Shown in pieces: positions 1 to 8,831 of a stretch of 64,000 bases of DNA. Source of the DNA: Hydrogenophaga sp. (lineage in GTDB: Bacteria > Pseudomonadota > Gammaproteobacteria > Burkholderiales > Burkholderiaceae_C); NCBI GenBank assembly GCA_016741995.1, contig JACVCO010000002.1, positions 186,001-250,000 on the forward strand, given 5' to 3'. The notes under the pieces were generated by a model that saw only the letters and a program-made list of their open reading frames with translations, made no database searches and was not told the DNA's origin. The position numbers and the translations under genes were made by a program. Numbering within the stretch: the stretch's first letter is position 1; every line of letters starts with the position of its first letter.

Positions 1-486
1 GCCCTGCAGGCGTTCGCGCAACGCGGCCAACCCATGGTCTTCTCGCAAGCCGAGCGGGAGCACATCGCAACCCATGCGCCGCTGCGGTGCCAGCCGCGCC
101 CAGGCGGCGTCGAAGGCATCGCGCAGGTCGTGCTTGTTGAGCACGACCAGGGCCGAGATGCCTGCCGCCTCGGCAGCGATGAGCGCGCGAGCGAGCTGCG
201 TGTCGGAGAACACCGGTTCGGCCGCCAGCAACACCAGCACCTGGTCGAGGTTGGCGGCGAAGGACTTGGTTCGCAGCTCGTCCTGTCGGTAGAGGAGGTT
301 GCGGCGTTCCTCGACTTGCTCGATCACGCCTTCGTCACCGCTGAGCGACCAGCGCACGCGGTCACCCACGACCACGTTGTTCTTCTTGCCGCGCAGGTGG
401 CACAGCGTGCGCTGGCCATCGTCGCCTTCGACGAGGCAGTGACGGCCGTGCGCCGCCACCACCCGCCCGGCGAACCCGGCACCCAT
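1..486 (-). CDS. rsgA: Small ribosomal subunit biogenesis GTPase RsgA, C-terminus cut by window edge
   Basis: RsgA is a circularly permuted GTPase that assists late 30S maturation. The 162 codons present encode the N-terminal OB-fold (about residues 1-70, with the CHLRGKKNNVVVGDRV stretch) and the first part of the GTPase domain, including the G4 motif NKHD. In RsgA this motif precedes the P-loop, which lies outside the window, as does the C-terminal zinc domain. The ATG at 486-484 overlaps the stop codon of the pterin dehydratase gene by one base (TGATG), so translation is probably coupled. It appears to be the last visible gene of an M48 protease - phhB - rsgA unit. Confidence 0.9.
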   Translation of the reverse strand, partial: MGAGFAGRVVAAHGRHCLVEGDDGQRTLCHLRGKKNNVVVGDRVRWSLSGDEGVIEQVEERRNLLYRQDELRTKSFAANLDQVLVLLAAEPVFSDTQLARALIAAEAAGISALVVLNKHDLRDAFDAAWARLAPQRRMGCDVLPLGLREDHGLAALRERLQG

Positions 487-806
487 CAATCGCCCTGCAG
501 GGCGTTGACGGCGGCCGCGCAGTGGAAGTCGCTCACCGAGATGCCGTTCACGTCGTGCGTGTTGAAGCGCAGGGCGCAGCGGTTGTAGCCGAAGGCCACG
601 TCGGGGTGGTGGTCCTCGCGGTGCGCGATCCAGGCCACGGCGTTCACGAAGGCCATGGTTTCGTGGAAATTGGTGAAGCGGAAGGTGCGCTCGATCGACC
701 CGTCGATGAGCTTCCAGCCATCGGGTGCGTTGCCATTGAGCTGGCTCAGTTGCGTGACGATTTCGGTGGCGTTGAGCGCGCGGCGGTTCTGGTGGATGGG
801 GTTCAT
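486..806 (-). CDS. phhB: Pterin-4a-carbinolamine dehydratase
   Basis: This enzyme dehydrates 4a-hydroxytetrahydropterin, recycling the pterin cofactor of aromatic amino acid hydroxylases. The 106-residue length is normal for the family. The family signature is clear at about residues 64-93: EDHHPDV, then the Y, N and H residues, ending in a D. The gene begins 13 bases after the M48 protease gene and its stop overlaps the rsgA start, so it is probably cotranscribed. No phenylalanine hydroxylase is visible in the window. The same family has other suggested roles, such as in molybdopterin-enzyme assembly, so the physiological partner is not settled. Confidence 0.93.
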   Translation of the reverse strand: MNPIHQNRRALNATEIVTQLSQLNGNAPDGWKLIDGSIERTFRFTNFHETMAFVNAVAWIAHREDHHPDVAFGYNRCALRFNTHDVNGISVSDFHCAAAVNALQGD

Positions 807-818
807 GGTCGGGCGCCC

Positions 819-2081
819 TCAGGCGGTTTGCAGGCGCGCCAGGCGTTCGCTGGCGGGCGGATGGGAATAGTAGAAGCGCGCGTACAGCGGGTCGGGCGTG
901 AGCGTGCTGGCGTTGTCTTCGTAGAGCTTGAGCAGCGCGCTGGCGAGGTCGGCGCCACGGGTTTTGTCCTTCGCGAAGGCGTCGGCCTCGAACTCGTGCT
1001 TGCGCGACACCTGCGCGGCCAGCGGCGACAGGAAATAGGTGAACAGCGGCACCACGAGCAGGAACAGGAGGAGAGCGAGGGCGTCGTTGGGCGCGTCCAT
1101 CGCCGGCGTCACGCCCAGGCCGCTGTAGAACCAGGCCTGCGACGCAGCCCAGCCCAGCGCCGCAAAGCCCAGCAGGCTCACACCGAAGATCAGCACGATG
1201 CGTTGGGTGATGTGGCGCAGCTTGTAGTGGCCAAGCTCGTGTGCCAGCACGGCATCGATCTCGTCCGGGGTGAGTTGCTTGAGCAACGTGTCGAAGAGCA
1301 CCACGCGCTTGGCCGCACCGAAACCGGTGAAGTAGGCGTTGGCGTGCGCGCTGCGCTTGCTGCCGTCCATCACGAACAGGCCCTGCGCCGAGAAGCCGCA
1401 ACGCGCCATCAGGGCATTCACGCGGGTTTTGAGCGCGTCGTCTGAGAGGGGTTCGAACTTGTTGAACAGCGGTGCGATGAACGTGGGGCCCAGCCAGAGG
1501 GCCAACAGGTTGAAGACCATCCACACGCCCCAGGCCCAGAGCCACCACGCGCTGCCGGCGGCACCCATGAGCCAGAGCACCAGCGCAGCGAGTGGCCCGC
1601 CGATGGCCGCGCCCAACAGTGCGCCCTTGACGCCGTCCGCGATCCACAGGCCCAAGCCCATCTTGTTGAAGCCGAAGCGCGCTTCAAGGCGGAAGGTGGC
1701 GTACCAGGCGAAGGGCAGGCCGATGAGCCCGCCGATGAGGGCAAACGCGCCGATGAGCGCGAGTTGTTGCCACAGGCCCGGGCCCATCACGCCCAGCAGC
1801 GCCTGGTTCAGCGCGTCGAGCCCGCCGAGCAGCGTCCAGCCCACGAGCACCGCGGCTTCGAAGGCGGTGGCCAGGAGGCCGAAGCGCGTTTTTGCGATGG
1901 TGTAGTCCGCGGCCTTGCGGTGGGCCTCGAGCGGGATGGTGGCGTTGAAGGGCTCGGGCACGTGTGTGCGGTGCCGTGCCACATGGCGGATCTGCCGGCT
2001 CGCGAGCACGGTGCGTGTGAGCAGGCCCAGCACCAGCAGGGCGCAGAAAAGGGCGGTGAAAGCGAGGGCGGCGGTGTCCAT
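819..2081 (-). CDS. M48-family (Ste24-like) membrane metalloprotease
   Basis: A 420-residue integral membrane zinc protease of the CAAX-prenyl-protease-1-like M48 family. The zinc motif HELGH lies at residues 281-285, and the third ligand region EFEADAFA follows near residue 345. Several hydrophobic segments precede and flank the catalytic region, as in the Ste24 type with its M48 N-terminal domain, and unlike the shorter HtpX. Bacteria do not prenylate proteins this way, so a role in membrane protein quality control is inferred. I chose the ATG at 2081 because it begins the first hydrophobic segment; the reading frame stays open further upstream but overlaps the orn promoter. orn is transcribed divergently 61 bases away. 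Confidence 0.88.
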   Translation of the reverse strand: MDTAALAFTALFCALLVLGLLTRTVLASRQIRHVARHRTHVPEPFNATIPLEAHRKAADYTIAKTRFGLLATAFEAAVLVGWTLLGGLDALNQALLGVMGPGLWQQLALIGAFALIGGLIGLPFAWYATFRLEARFGFNKMGLGLWIADGVKGALLGAAIGGPLAALVLWLMGAAGSAWWLWAWGVWMVFNLLALWLGPTFIAPLFNKFEPLSDDALKTRVNALMARCGFSAQGLFVMDGSKRSAHANAYFTGFGAAKRVVLFDTLLKQLTPDEIDAVLAHELGHYKLRHITQRIVLIFGVSLLGFAALGWAASQAWFYSGLGVTPAMDAPNDALALLLFLLVVPLFTYFLSPLAAQVSRKHEFEADAFAKDKTRGADLASALLKLYEDNASTLTPDPLYARFYYSHPPASERLARLQTA

Positions 2082-2130
2082 GAGGGCGCCAAGTCTAGCC
2101 CTGTGGCCATGGCCCCGGTGGCGGATCGGG

Positions 2131-2136
2131 GACAAT
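2131..2136 (+). promoter_or_regulatory. -10 element of orn, nearly leaderless
   Basis: GACAAT ends six bases before the orn start codon, so transcription would begin at or just before the ATG. No Shine-Dalgarno sequence and no good -35 hexamer is seen. Similar NACAAT elements precede several other genes in this window. Confidence 0.5.
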
Positions 2137-2142
2137 CGCGCG

Positions 2143-2727
2143 ATGACCGCCAACCCCGCCGCCGCCATCGCCGTCCCCGACACGCTGAGCAAGAACGACC
2201 AGAACCTGGTCTGGATCGATTGCGAGATGAGCGGGCTCGATCCCGAGAAGGAACGGTTGCTCGAGATCGCGGTGGTGATCACCGGGCCGCAGCTCACGCC
2301 GCGCATCGAAGGCCCGGTGATCGTGGTTCACCAGAGCGATGCCGTGCTCGATGCGATGGACGCCTGGAACAAGGGCACGCATGGCCGCAGCGGCCTGATC
2401 GACAAGGTGCGTGCCAGCACGGTGAGCGAGGCGCAGGCCGAGCAGCAGCTCATCGATTTCATTGCGCGGTATGTGCCCAAGCAGGGGTCGCCGCTGTGCG
2501 GCAACACCATCGGGCAGGACCGCCGCTTCCTGGTGAAGTACATGCCCCGGCTCGAGGCCTACCTGCATTACCGCAACGTGGACGTGAGCACGCTCAAGGA
2601 ACTGGCCAAGCGCTGGAAGCCCGAGGTGGTGGATGCGTTCAAGAAGCGCCAGCTGCACACCGCACTGGCCGATGTGCACGAGTCCATCGACGAACTCGAG
2701 CACTACCGCACGCACTTCCTGCGTTGA
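2143..2727 (+). CDS. orn: Oligoribonuclease
   Basis: Orn degrades two- to five-nucleotide RNA, including the pGpG left from cyclic-di-GMP turnover, to mononucleotides. The 194-residue protein is a DEDDh exonuclease: Asp26 and Glu28 in [10 protein letters not shown], the second acidic region in [11 protein letters not shown], and His172 and Asp177 in [10 protein letters not shown]. The N-terminus is about 13 residues longer than in E. coli. The ATG at 2143 is favoured because a -10-like GACAAT sits just upstream; a later in-frame start would remove the sequence before the first catalytic Asp. It is a single gene, with pit following on the same strand 81 bases later. Confidence 0.96.
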   Translation: MTANPAAAIAVPDTLSKNDQNLVWIDCEMSGLDPEKERLLEIAVVITGPQLTPRIEGPVIVVHQSDAVLDAMDAWNKGTHGRSGLIDKVRASTVSEAQAEQQLIDFIARYVPKQGSPLCGNTIGQDRRFLVKYMPRLEAYLHYRNVDVSTLKELAKRWKPEVVDAFKKRQLHTALADVHESIDELEHYRTHFLR

Positions 2728-2777
2728 TGCCGCGCTGATCGCTTGCTCGCCCTGTCGGGGGGCGGGGCGCGATACAT

Positions 2778-2783
2778 GACAAT
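2778..2783 (+). promoter_or_regulatory. -10 element of pit
   Basis: GACAAT lies 25 bases before the pit start codon, giving a leader of about 18-20 bases. The local sequence is lower in GC than its surroundings. Confidence 0.4.
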
Positions 2784-2808
2784 ACGGTGACATTCACGCC
2801 GTATTCAC

Positions 2809-4389
2809 ATGAAGAAGAAACCCCGTCCCTTCCTGGAGCGCCATTCCGAAGCGCTGCAACTGGCCACCGCGGTGGCCTTTCTTCTGCTCGTCGGGCTCTA
2901 TGCCTCGCTCACGGGTGCCTCGGGCACCGGCCTGAGCCAGACCGCGGTCTGGCTGCTCATCGTCTCGGCGGCCGTGGGCGCGTACATGGCCATGAACATC
3001 GGCGCCAACGACGTGGCCAACAACATGGGCCCTGCGGTGGGTTCCGGTGCCATGACCATGGGCTGGGCCATCGTCGTCGCCGCGGTGTTCGAGGCGCTGG
3101 GCGCCATCGTGGCGGGTGGGGATGTGGTCGGCACCATCAAGGGCGGCATCATCGATCCGGCCGACATCGCCGATCCGACCTTGTTCGCGTGGGTGATGTT
3201 CGCTGCGCTGCTGGCGGGGGCCCTGTGGCTGAACCTGGCCACCGCCCTGGGCGCACCGGTGTCCACCACGCACTCCATCATCGGCGCCGTGATGGGTGCC
3301 GGCATTGCGGCGGGCGGCTGGGGCCTGGTGAACTGGCCCACCATCGGCGCGATCGTCGTGAGCTGGATCATCTCGCCGCTCTCGGGGGCGCTGTTTGCCG
3401 CCGCCTTTCTCTACCTCATCAAGCGCAGCGTGACCTACCGCGCCGAGAAGACCGAAGCGGCGGCTCGCGTGGTGCCCGTTCTCATCGCGCTCATGGTGTG
3501 GACGTACACCACCTACATGCTGCTCAAGGGGGTGAACCAGATCGCCAGCATCGGCGTTGGCACAGCCACGGTGGTGGGTTTCGTGGCGTCGGTGGCGGTG
3601 TGGGCGTTGATCCGCAAACCCCTCGAACGTGCCGCGCTGCGCCAGGAGAACTCCAAGGATGGCGTGAACCACCTGTTCACCTGGCCGCTCATCTGTTCGG
3701 CTGCGTTGCTGAGCTTTGCGCACGGGGCCAACGACGTGGCCAACGCGGTCGGCCCGCTCGCCGCGATCTACGAGGCCGTGAAGGCCGGTGCCGTCGCCAC
3801 CAAGGCGGGCACGCCGATGTGGATCATGGTGCTCGGTGCGCTTGGCCTGTCTGTGGGGCTCGCGCTCTATGGCGCCAGGCTCATCCGCACCGTGGGCAAG
3901 GAGATCACCGAACTCGACCAGATGCGCGCCTATTCGATTGCCATGGCCGCCACCATCACGGTGATCGTGGCCTCGCAGCTGGGCATGCCCGTGTCCACCA
4001 CGCACATCTCCATTGGCGCGGTGTTCGGCGTGGGTTTTCTGCGCGAACTGCTCAAGGTCAACTACGCCAAGATGGAGGCCACGGTGCGCGCCGGCCACCA
4101 GGGCGCCGACCGCGAGGAGGTCGAGGCCTACATGCTGCGCTTCGAAGCCGCCGAGGTGCAGGAAAAGAAACAGATGCTGGCCGAGATGAAGCAGCGCGCC
4201 AAGGTGCGCGGTCTTGATGGTGCGGTGTTCGACAAGGGTGAGCGCAAGGCTTTCAAGAAGGCCTACAAGAAAGAGATCGTGAAGCGCTCGGTGGTTCTGC
4301 GCATCGTGGCGGCCTGGATCGTCACCGTGCCCGCCACCGCGGTGCTGGCCGCGCTGCTGTACCACTTGGTGGCGGCGGTGCTTGGCTGA
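2809..4389 (+). CDS. pit: PiT-family inorganic phosphate transporter
   Basis: A 526-residue inner-membrane low-affinity phosphate transporter of the Pit/PHO-4 family. It carries the two homologous signature segments of the family: GANDVANNMGPAVGS near residue 65 and GANDVANAVGPLAA near residue 306, plus two copies of VSTTHS/HI (GAPVSTTHSI and GMPVSTTHIS). About ten hydrophobic segments flank a charged cytoplasmic stretch at about residues 420-500 containing KKQMLAEMKQRAK. Transport is expected to use metal-phosphate and proton symport. No Pho box was found upstream, which fits a constitutive low-affinity carrier. No phoU-like gene adjoins it. Confidence 0.95.
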   Translation: MKKKPRPFLERHSEALQLATAVAFLLLVGLYASLTGASGTGLSQTAVWLLIVSAAVGAYMAMNIGANDVANNMGPAVGSGAMTMGWAIVVAAVFEALGAIVAGGDVVGTIKGGIIDPADIADPTLFAWVMFAALLAGALWLNLATALGAPVSTTHSIIGAVMGAGIAAGGWGLVNWPTIGAIVVSWIISPLSGALFAAAFLYLIKRSVTYRAEKTEAAARVVPVLIALMVWTYTTYMLLKGVNQIASIGVGTATVVGFVASVAVWALIRKPLERAALRQENSKDGVNHLFTWPLICSAALLSFAHGANDVANAVGPLAAIYEAVKAGAVATKAGTPMWIMVLGALGLSVGLALYGARLIRTVGKEITELDQMRAYSIAMAATITVIVASQLGMPVSTTHISIGAVFGVGFLRELLKVNYAKMEATVRAGHQGADREEVEAYMLRFEAAEVQEKKQMLAEMKQRAKVRGLDGAVFDKGERKAFKKAYKKEIVKRSVVLRIVAAWIVTVPATAVLAALLYHLVAAVLG

Positions 4390-4668
4390 CCAAAGGCGAT
4401 GCCCTGGCATAGGGTTTTCCCCGAATATGTGCCACAATCGCGGGCTTCGCTGGAAACGGCGAAGCCTTTTGTGCATTGGCCTCACACACCGGCCCCCCGA
4501 CACCGCCCGTCTCACGCATGGGCGAGCAGGGGCCCCCGCTTCCGGGCGGACCGTTTGTGGTTGATGTTGTGTAACCACGAACGGATCCGACGCCCCGGGG
4601 CTTGAAACTCCCCTTCGCGCGGCATTCGGTCATTGGCGCCCATTTCTTTTTCGGGCGCAGGAACGAAC
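4390..4668 (+). promoter_or_regulatory. Long leader of the DEAD-box helicase gene with promoter and 5'-terminal hairpin
   Basis: This 279-base gap holds no convincing gene. A -10-like CACAAT lies at 4433-4438. About five bases later begins a hairpin (GGCTTCGC at 4443-4450, GCGAAGCC at 4459-4466) followed by TTTT. Transcription from this promoter would start at the foot of the hairpin, leaving about 200 bases of untranslated leader before the ATG at 4669. The hairpin could instead be a weak terminator for pit. A leader-controlled RNA helicase is an inference by analogy with cold-shock genes. Confidence 0.45.
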
Positions 4669-6456
4669 ATGAGCGACGCTTTCGAAGCGCGCGGCGATTT
4701 GTCGCCCGCGAACCTTTCCGACGAACAACAACCGCAAGGCCCGGTGGACGCCAGCGCCTTTGCCGCACTGGGCCTGGCCCCCGAACTCGTGGCCGCCGTG
4801 GCCGATCTCGGTTTTTCCCAGCCCACGGCCGTGCAGGCGCGCGTGATGCCCCTGGCCATCAAGGCCGAAGGTGCCGAGCGCTACGCCGACCTGATGGTCT
4901 CGAGCCAGACCGGCAGCGGCAAGACCGCGGCCTTCCTGCTGCCCGTGCTGCACACCCTCATCCAGCAGCAGACCGCGCGCGCCGAAGCCGAGCGCGCCGA
5001 GCGCGAGCGCCTGGTGGCCGAAGCCGTTGCCCGCGGCGAAGCACCGCCCAAAGCCCCCAAGCGCCAGAACCCGCTGCTGCCGCGCAACTTCAAGGCCGCC
5101 ACGCCCGGCGCGCTGGTGCTGTGCCCGACGCGTGAGCTCGCGCAGCAGGTCGCGCACGACGCGATCGACCTCGTTCGCCACTGCCGTGGCCTGCGCATCG
5201 CCAGCGTGGTGGGTGGCATGCCTTATCAGCTGCAGATCGCCAAGCTGCAGAACGCCGACCTCGTGGTCGCCACGCCGGGCCGCCTGCTCGACCTGCAGCG
5301 CTCCATGCAGCTCAAGCTCGACCAGGTGCAGTTCCTCGTCGTCGACGAAGCCGACCGCATGCTCGACCTCGGCTTCTCCGACGACCTCGCCGAGATCAAT
5401 GCGCTGACCGCGCAACGCCGCCAGACCATGATGTTCAGCGCCACCTTCGCGCCGCGCATCCAGCAGCTCGCCATGCGCGTGATGCACGACAACGGCAAGC
5501 ACGTGCAGAAAGTGCAGATCGACAGCCCGCAGGAGCAGCACGCCAACATCAAGCAGGTGCTGTTCTGGGCCGACAACGCCGACCACAAGCGCAAGCTGCT
5601 CGACCACTGGCTGCGCGACGCCTCGATCAACCAGGCCATCGTCTTCGCCAGCACGCAGATCGAGTGCGACGGCCTGGCCACCGAACTGCAGCAGGCCGGC
5701 TTTGCCGCCGTGGCGTTGCACGGCGCGCTCAGCCAGGGCCTGCGCAACCGCCGCCTGATGGCGCTGCGCAATGGTCAGGTGCAGATCCTCGTGGCCACCG
5801 ACGTCGCTGCGCGCGGCATCGACGTGCCCACCATCACGCACGTCTTCAACTTCGGCCTGCCCATGAAAGCCGAGGACTACACGCACCGCATCGGCCGCAC
5901 CGGCCGTGCCGGACGCGACGGCCTGGCCGTCACCTTCGCCGAGTTCCGCGACCGCCGCCGCATCGGCGACATCGAGGCCTACACGCAGCAGCGCTTCAAG
6001 CCCGAGGTGGTGCCCGGCCTGGAGCCGCGCGAGCGCCCGCCCCAGGCCGATCGCTTCGGCGGCCGTGGCCGCGGTGGTGAGCGTTTCGGTGGCCGCGGCG
6101 GCAACGACCGCTTCGGTGGCGATCGCCGTGGTGCGCCCCCGCGCGGCCCGCGCTTCGAGAACCGCGACAGCGCGCCGCGCTTCGACCCGCGCGGTGGTGA
6201 CCGTTCCGATGCCCCGCGATTCGACCCGCGTGGTGGCGATCGCTTCGACGCACCGCGCGCCGATCGGGCACCGCGTCAGGACACGCGATTCGACCCCCGC
6301 TTCGAGGGCCGTCCCGCGCCGGCACGGGGCTTCAATGACCGTGGCGCCGCCGCCCCGCGTGGTGGTTTCAACGACCGCCCCGCGCGCGCCGGTGCCCGGC
6401 CCAGCGGCTTCGGCGATCGCCCTGCCTTCAACGACCGCCCGCGCCGCGGCCGCTGA
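4669..6456 (+). CDS. DEAD-box RNA helicase, RhlE-like, with RGG-rich tail
   Basis: An ATP-dependent RNA helicase of 595 residues, probably acting in RNA turnover or ribosome assembly. A Q-motif region (FAALGLAPEL...QPTAVQ) opens the core, followed by the P-loop TGSGKT with Lys85, DEAD at residues 226-229, SAT, and the C-lobe motif HRIGRTGRAGRDG. A charged insertion of about 40 residues (AEAERAERERLVAEA) separates motifs I and Ia. From about residue 460 the protein is a basic, low-complexity tail rich in RFGG, GRGG and FDPRGGDR units, typical of RNA-binding tails in burkholderial RhlE proteins. The start at 4669 is preceded by GCAGGA; an in-frame upstream ATG at 4633 lacks this. Confidence 0.92.
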   Translation: MSDAFEARGDLSPANLSDEQQPQGPVDASAFAALGLAPELVAAVADLGFSQPTAVQARVMPLAIKAEGAERYADLMVSSQTGSGKTAAFLLPVLHTLIQQQTARAEAERAERERLVAEAVARGEAPPKAPKRQNPLLPRNFKAATPGALVLCPTRELAQQVAHDAIDLVRHCRGLRIASVVGGMPYQLQIAKLQNADLVVATPGRLLDLQRSMQLKLDQVQFLVVDEADRMLDLGFSDDLAEINALTAQRRQTMMFSATFAPRIQQLAMRVMHDNGKHVQKVQIDSPQEQHANIKQVLFWADNADHKRKLLDHWLRDASINQAIVFASTQIECDGLATELQQAGFAAVALHGALSQGLRNRRLMALRNGQVQILVATDVAARGIDVPTITHVFNFGLPMKAEDYTHRIGRTGRAGRDGLAVTFAEFRDRRRIGDIEAYTQQRFKPEVVPGLEPRERPPQADRFGGRGRGGERFGGRGGNDRFGGDRRGAPPRGPRFENRDSAPRFDPRGGDRSDAPRFDPRGGDRFDAPRADRAPRQDTRFDPRFEGRPAPARGFNDRGAAAPRGGFNDRPARAGARPSGFGDRPAFNDRPRRGR

Positions 6457-6477
6457 TCGGCAACGCAAGCACACGAC

Positions 6478-6500
6478 ACGGGCCTTCGGGCCCGTTTCTC
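6478..6500 (+). terminator. Intrinsic terminator after the helicase gene
   Basis: A 7-bp stem, ACGGGCC (6478-6484) and GGCCCGT (6489-6495), closes a TTCG tetraloop and is followed by TTCTC. It lies 21 bases after the helicase stop codon and also serves the convergent gene only weakly. Confidence 0.8.
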
Positions 6501-6512
6501 ATGGGGCCGCGC

Positions 6513-7133
6513 TCAGGTGTCGGTCCACTCCAGCACCTCCCACGCGCCGTCGAGCAGGCCGGTGCCGGTGATGCGCGCGAGGTCCAGCCCCAGGCGCTGC
6601 AGTTGCCACGGATGCTCCGTGTCGTCGAGCGCGGGATCGCTGGCGCGCTCGATGACGCACACGCCGCGTGGGGTGTCGATGTGCGCGAAGGTCAGGGCGG
6701 GCATGGCCTCACCCGGTGCGCTGTGCAGCAGGTAGTCACCGCACAGGAGCAGTTGTTCCTGCGTGGGCTGGCCCGTGGGGTCGCGGCGGGCCAGTGCGAT
6801 GCGTTGGCCCCGTGAGCCCGGCAGGCGTTCCCACACCGCGAGGTGGCGGTCGTGCAGGCCGGTCTGCACGATGCGGTCGGGCGTCTGGAACACGCTGTGC
6901 GGAGCGCCCGGGCCTTCGGCGCAGCGCATGGCCGCCGCGCCGCTGCGGCCGAGCGTGCCATGGCGGCGCGCTGTCTGTACCCAGCGCACCCAGGTGCTGG
7001 TGTCGCGGCCCGCGGGCGTTTCCAGCAGCGTGCGCGCCCACACGCCCTGAAAGGACGGCGGCACCTGCAGTGGGGGCAACGGCATCGCCGCTGCGCCCGT
7101 TGCGCTTCGTCCGCGGTTCTCCATCGTGTGCAC
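6513..7133 (-). CDS. Conserved hypothetical protein, function unknown
   Basis: A soluble 206-residue protein with no signal peptide or membrane segment. It begins with a proline-rich segment, then a conserved-looking block around FQGVWARTLLETP and WVRWVQTARRHG, and ends in LLDGAWEVLEWTDT. The alternating short hydrophobic strands suggest a beta-barrel (lipocalin-like) fold, but this is only an impression. I do not assign a function. The GTG at 7133 is chosen because GGAGG lies seven bases upstream; the ATG at 7124 is too far from that site. The gene follows marR on the same strand, 106 bases downstream. Confidence 0.7.
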   Translation of the reverse strand: MHTMENRGRSATGAAAMPLPPLQVPPSFQGVWARTLLETPAGRDTSTWVRWVQTARRHGTLGRSGAAAMRCAEGPGAPHSVFQTPDRIVQTGLHDRHLAVWERLPGSRGQRIALARRDPTGQPTQEQLLLCGDYLLHSAPGEAMPALTFAHIDTPRGVCVIERASDPALDDTEHPWQLQRLGLDLARITGTGLLDGAWEVLEWTDT

Positions 7134-7239
7134 GCCACTGCCTCCTGCCGGTTTGTTGGTTGTCCGAATCGGTGCAGGCACGGCCGGGTGGCCGGGCCTC
7201 ACGGCAGGCTTAGCAATCGGTGGGCCAGCCCGGCGCCGG

Positions 7240-7749
7240 TCAGGCCGGGCGGCGGGGGGGTGTCGGGCGGGCCGGGGGCTCGGCCGCCTCTTTCTTCAGA
7301 GGCACGAAGGGTGCGCGGGCTTCGTCGGCCAAACCTTCTGTAAGCGTTTGCAAGAGTTCGATCAGCTGGCGCCGCTGCGTGGGCGACAGCGGCGAGAGCA
7401 GGCGCTGGTAAGCGCGCTCGGCGGGCTCGCGCGCCGCCTCGAGCACCTCGAGCCCCTGGGGCGTGAGGCGCACCGTCATCTGGCGGCGGCTCACGGCCGA
7501 ACGCTCGCGCGCCACCAACTGACGCTCCTCCAGGCCCTTGAGCACGCGCATCACCGTGACCTTGTCGAAGGCCAGTGCGCGGGCCAGGCGCGTTTGATCG
7601 AGCCCCGGCTCGGCCGCGAGCACGGTGAGCACGCCATACTGCGCGGGCGTGAGCCCGACCTCGGCGCACGCGGTTTCAAAGACGGCTGCCGAAATCTGGT
7701 GCGTGCGGCGCAGCAGGAAACCGGGGCGTTGGTAGAGGTCGGACAGCAT
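7240..7749 (-). CDS. MarR-family transcriptional regulator
   Basis: A 169-residue winged-helix regulator. Helix-turn-helix residues lie in the stretch LTPAQYGVLTVLAAEPGLDQ...ALAFDKVTVMRVLKGLE, followed by the wing VARERSAVSRRQMTVRLT, all characteristic of MarR. A proline-rich tail ends the protein. It is transcribed away from the Bug-protein and flavin monooxygenase genes, and a perfect dyad lies in the 93-base divergent gap. By analogy with divergent MarR arrangements it probably represses that operon and itself, with release by an aromatic or other small-molecule ligand. The ligand is not visible from sequence. Confidence 0.9.
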   Translation of the reverse strand: MLSDLYQRPGFLLRRTHQISAAVFETACAEVGLTPAQYGVLTVLAAEPGLDQTRLARALAFDKVTVMRVLKGLEERQLVARERSAVSRRQMTVRLTPQGLEVLEAAREPAERAYQRLLSPLSPTQRRQLIELLQTLTEGLADEARAPFVPLKKEAAEPPARPTPPRRPA

Positions 7750-7808
7750 GGTGGTGTTCGTCGGGCGACCCGGGATTCTACGGATGACGCCCGATCGGGC
7801 GGGGCCAA

Positions 7809-7832
7809 CAATGAGAAGCATGCTAACGATTG
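7809..7832. promoter_or_regulatory. Candidate MarR operator overlapping a -10 element
   Basis: The 24-base element CAAT-N4-AGCATGCT-N4-ATTG is symmetric about 7820/7821 in all its defined bases. It overlaps the -10-like AACAAT at 7807-7812 of the Bug gene, so bound repressor would block polymerase. Confidence 0.6.
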
Positions 7833-7842
7833 GAGGCGCTTC

Positions 7843-8817
7843 ATGAACTCCGTTATTTCCCCTGTGCGCCGTGCGCTGGCCGGCGCGGTGCTGCTCGCTT
7901 CGGCGGGCCTGGTGGCGGCCCAGTCGAATGAAGGCCCGCTGCGCCTGATCGTGCCGTTCACGCCCGGCACCGGCATCGACCTGATCGCGCGCACCGTGGG
8001 GCCCAAGCTGTCCGAGCGCCTCAAGCGCCCGGTGGTGGTGGAGAACCGCGCGGGCGCGTCGGGCAACATCGGCACCGAGGCCGTGGTGCGCGCCGCACCC
8101 GATGGCAGCACGTTGCTGGTGAGCGTGAACACGCTGGTGATGAACCGCAGCCTGTACCCCCAGCTCAGCTTCGATCCCGTGCGCGATCTGCAGCCGGTGA
8201 GCCTCACGAGCTGGGGCCAGCTCATTCTGGTGACGCATCCGCGCTCGGGCTTCAAGACCGCGGGTGAGTTGATCGCCGCGGCGAAGCTGGCGCCGGGCAA
8301 GCTCAACTACGCCTCGCCCGGTGTGGGCACGCCGCACCACCTGTCGATGGAGCTGTTCAAGACCACCGCCAAGGTGTTCCTCACGCACATCCCGTACCGG
8401 GGCACCGGCCCGGCCGTCACCGACATGATCGGCGGCCAGGTCGAGGCGATGTTCCTGCCCATTCACGTGGCGCTGCCGCAAGTGCGCAGCGGCCGCCTGG
8501 TGGCGCTAGGCATCGGCAGCGACAAGCGCCACCCGCTGTTGCCCGACGTGCCCACGCTGGCCGAAGCGAAGGCCGGCGAGGTCAACGTGGACATGTGGTA
8601 CGGCATCTTCGCGCCCAAGGGCATGCCGGCCGCGCAAGTGGCGGCACTCAACCGCGAGATCAACGACATCCTCGGCAGCGACGACGTGAAGAAGGCTTTC
8701 GAGGGCCAGGGCATGGACCCGGCGCGCGACACGCCCGAAGCCTTCGGCCGCCTCGTTGCCCAGGATGCGGACCGCTGGGCCGCACTGATCAAGGCCCAGG
8801 GCATCAAGGCGGAATGA
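7843..8817 (+). CDS. Bug/TctC-family tripartite tricarboxylate binding protein
   Basis: A 324-residue periplasmic substrate-binding protein of the Bug family. An N-terminal signal peptide (about residues 1-26, ending LVAAQS) precedes the first strand block LRLIVPFTPGTGIDLIAR and the family motif VVENRAGASGNIGTE; FLTHIPYRGTGPAVTD follows later. GGAGG lies seven bases before the ATG. No TctA or TctB membrane gene is present nearby, so this is an orphan receptor of the kind common in Comamonadaceae. Its stop is followed 14 bases later by the flavin monooxygenase start, suggesting that the ligand is a substrate or inducer for that pathway. Confidence 0.93.
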   Translation: MNSVISPVRRALAGAVLLASAGLVAAQSNEGPLRLIVPFTPGTGIDLIARTVGPKLSERLKRPVVVENRAGASGNIGTEAVVRAAPDGSTLLVSVNTLVMNRSLYPQLSFDPVRDLQPVSLTSWGQLILVTHPRSGFKTAGELIAAAKLAPGKLNYASPGVGTPHHLSMELFKTTAKVFLTHIPYRGTGPAVTDMIGGQVEAMFLPIHVALPQVRSGRLVALGIGSDKRHPLLPDVPTLAEAKAGEVNVDMWYGIFAPKGMPAAQVAALNREINDILGSDDVKKAFEGQGMDPARDTPEAFGRLVAQDADRWAALIKAQGIKAE

Positions 8818-8831
8818 GTGTGGAGACCGAC

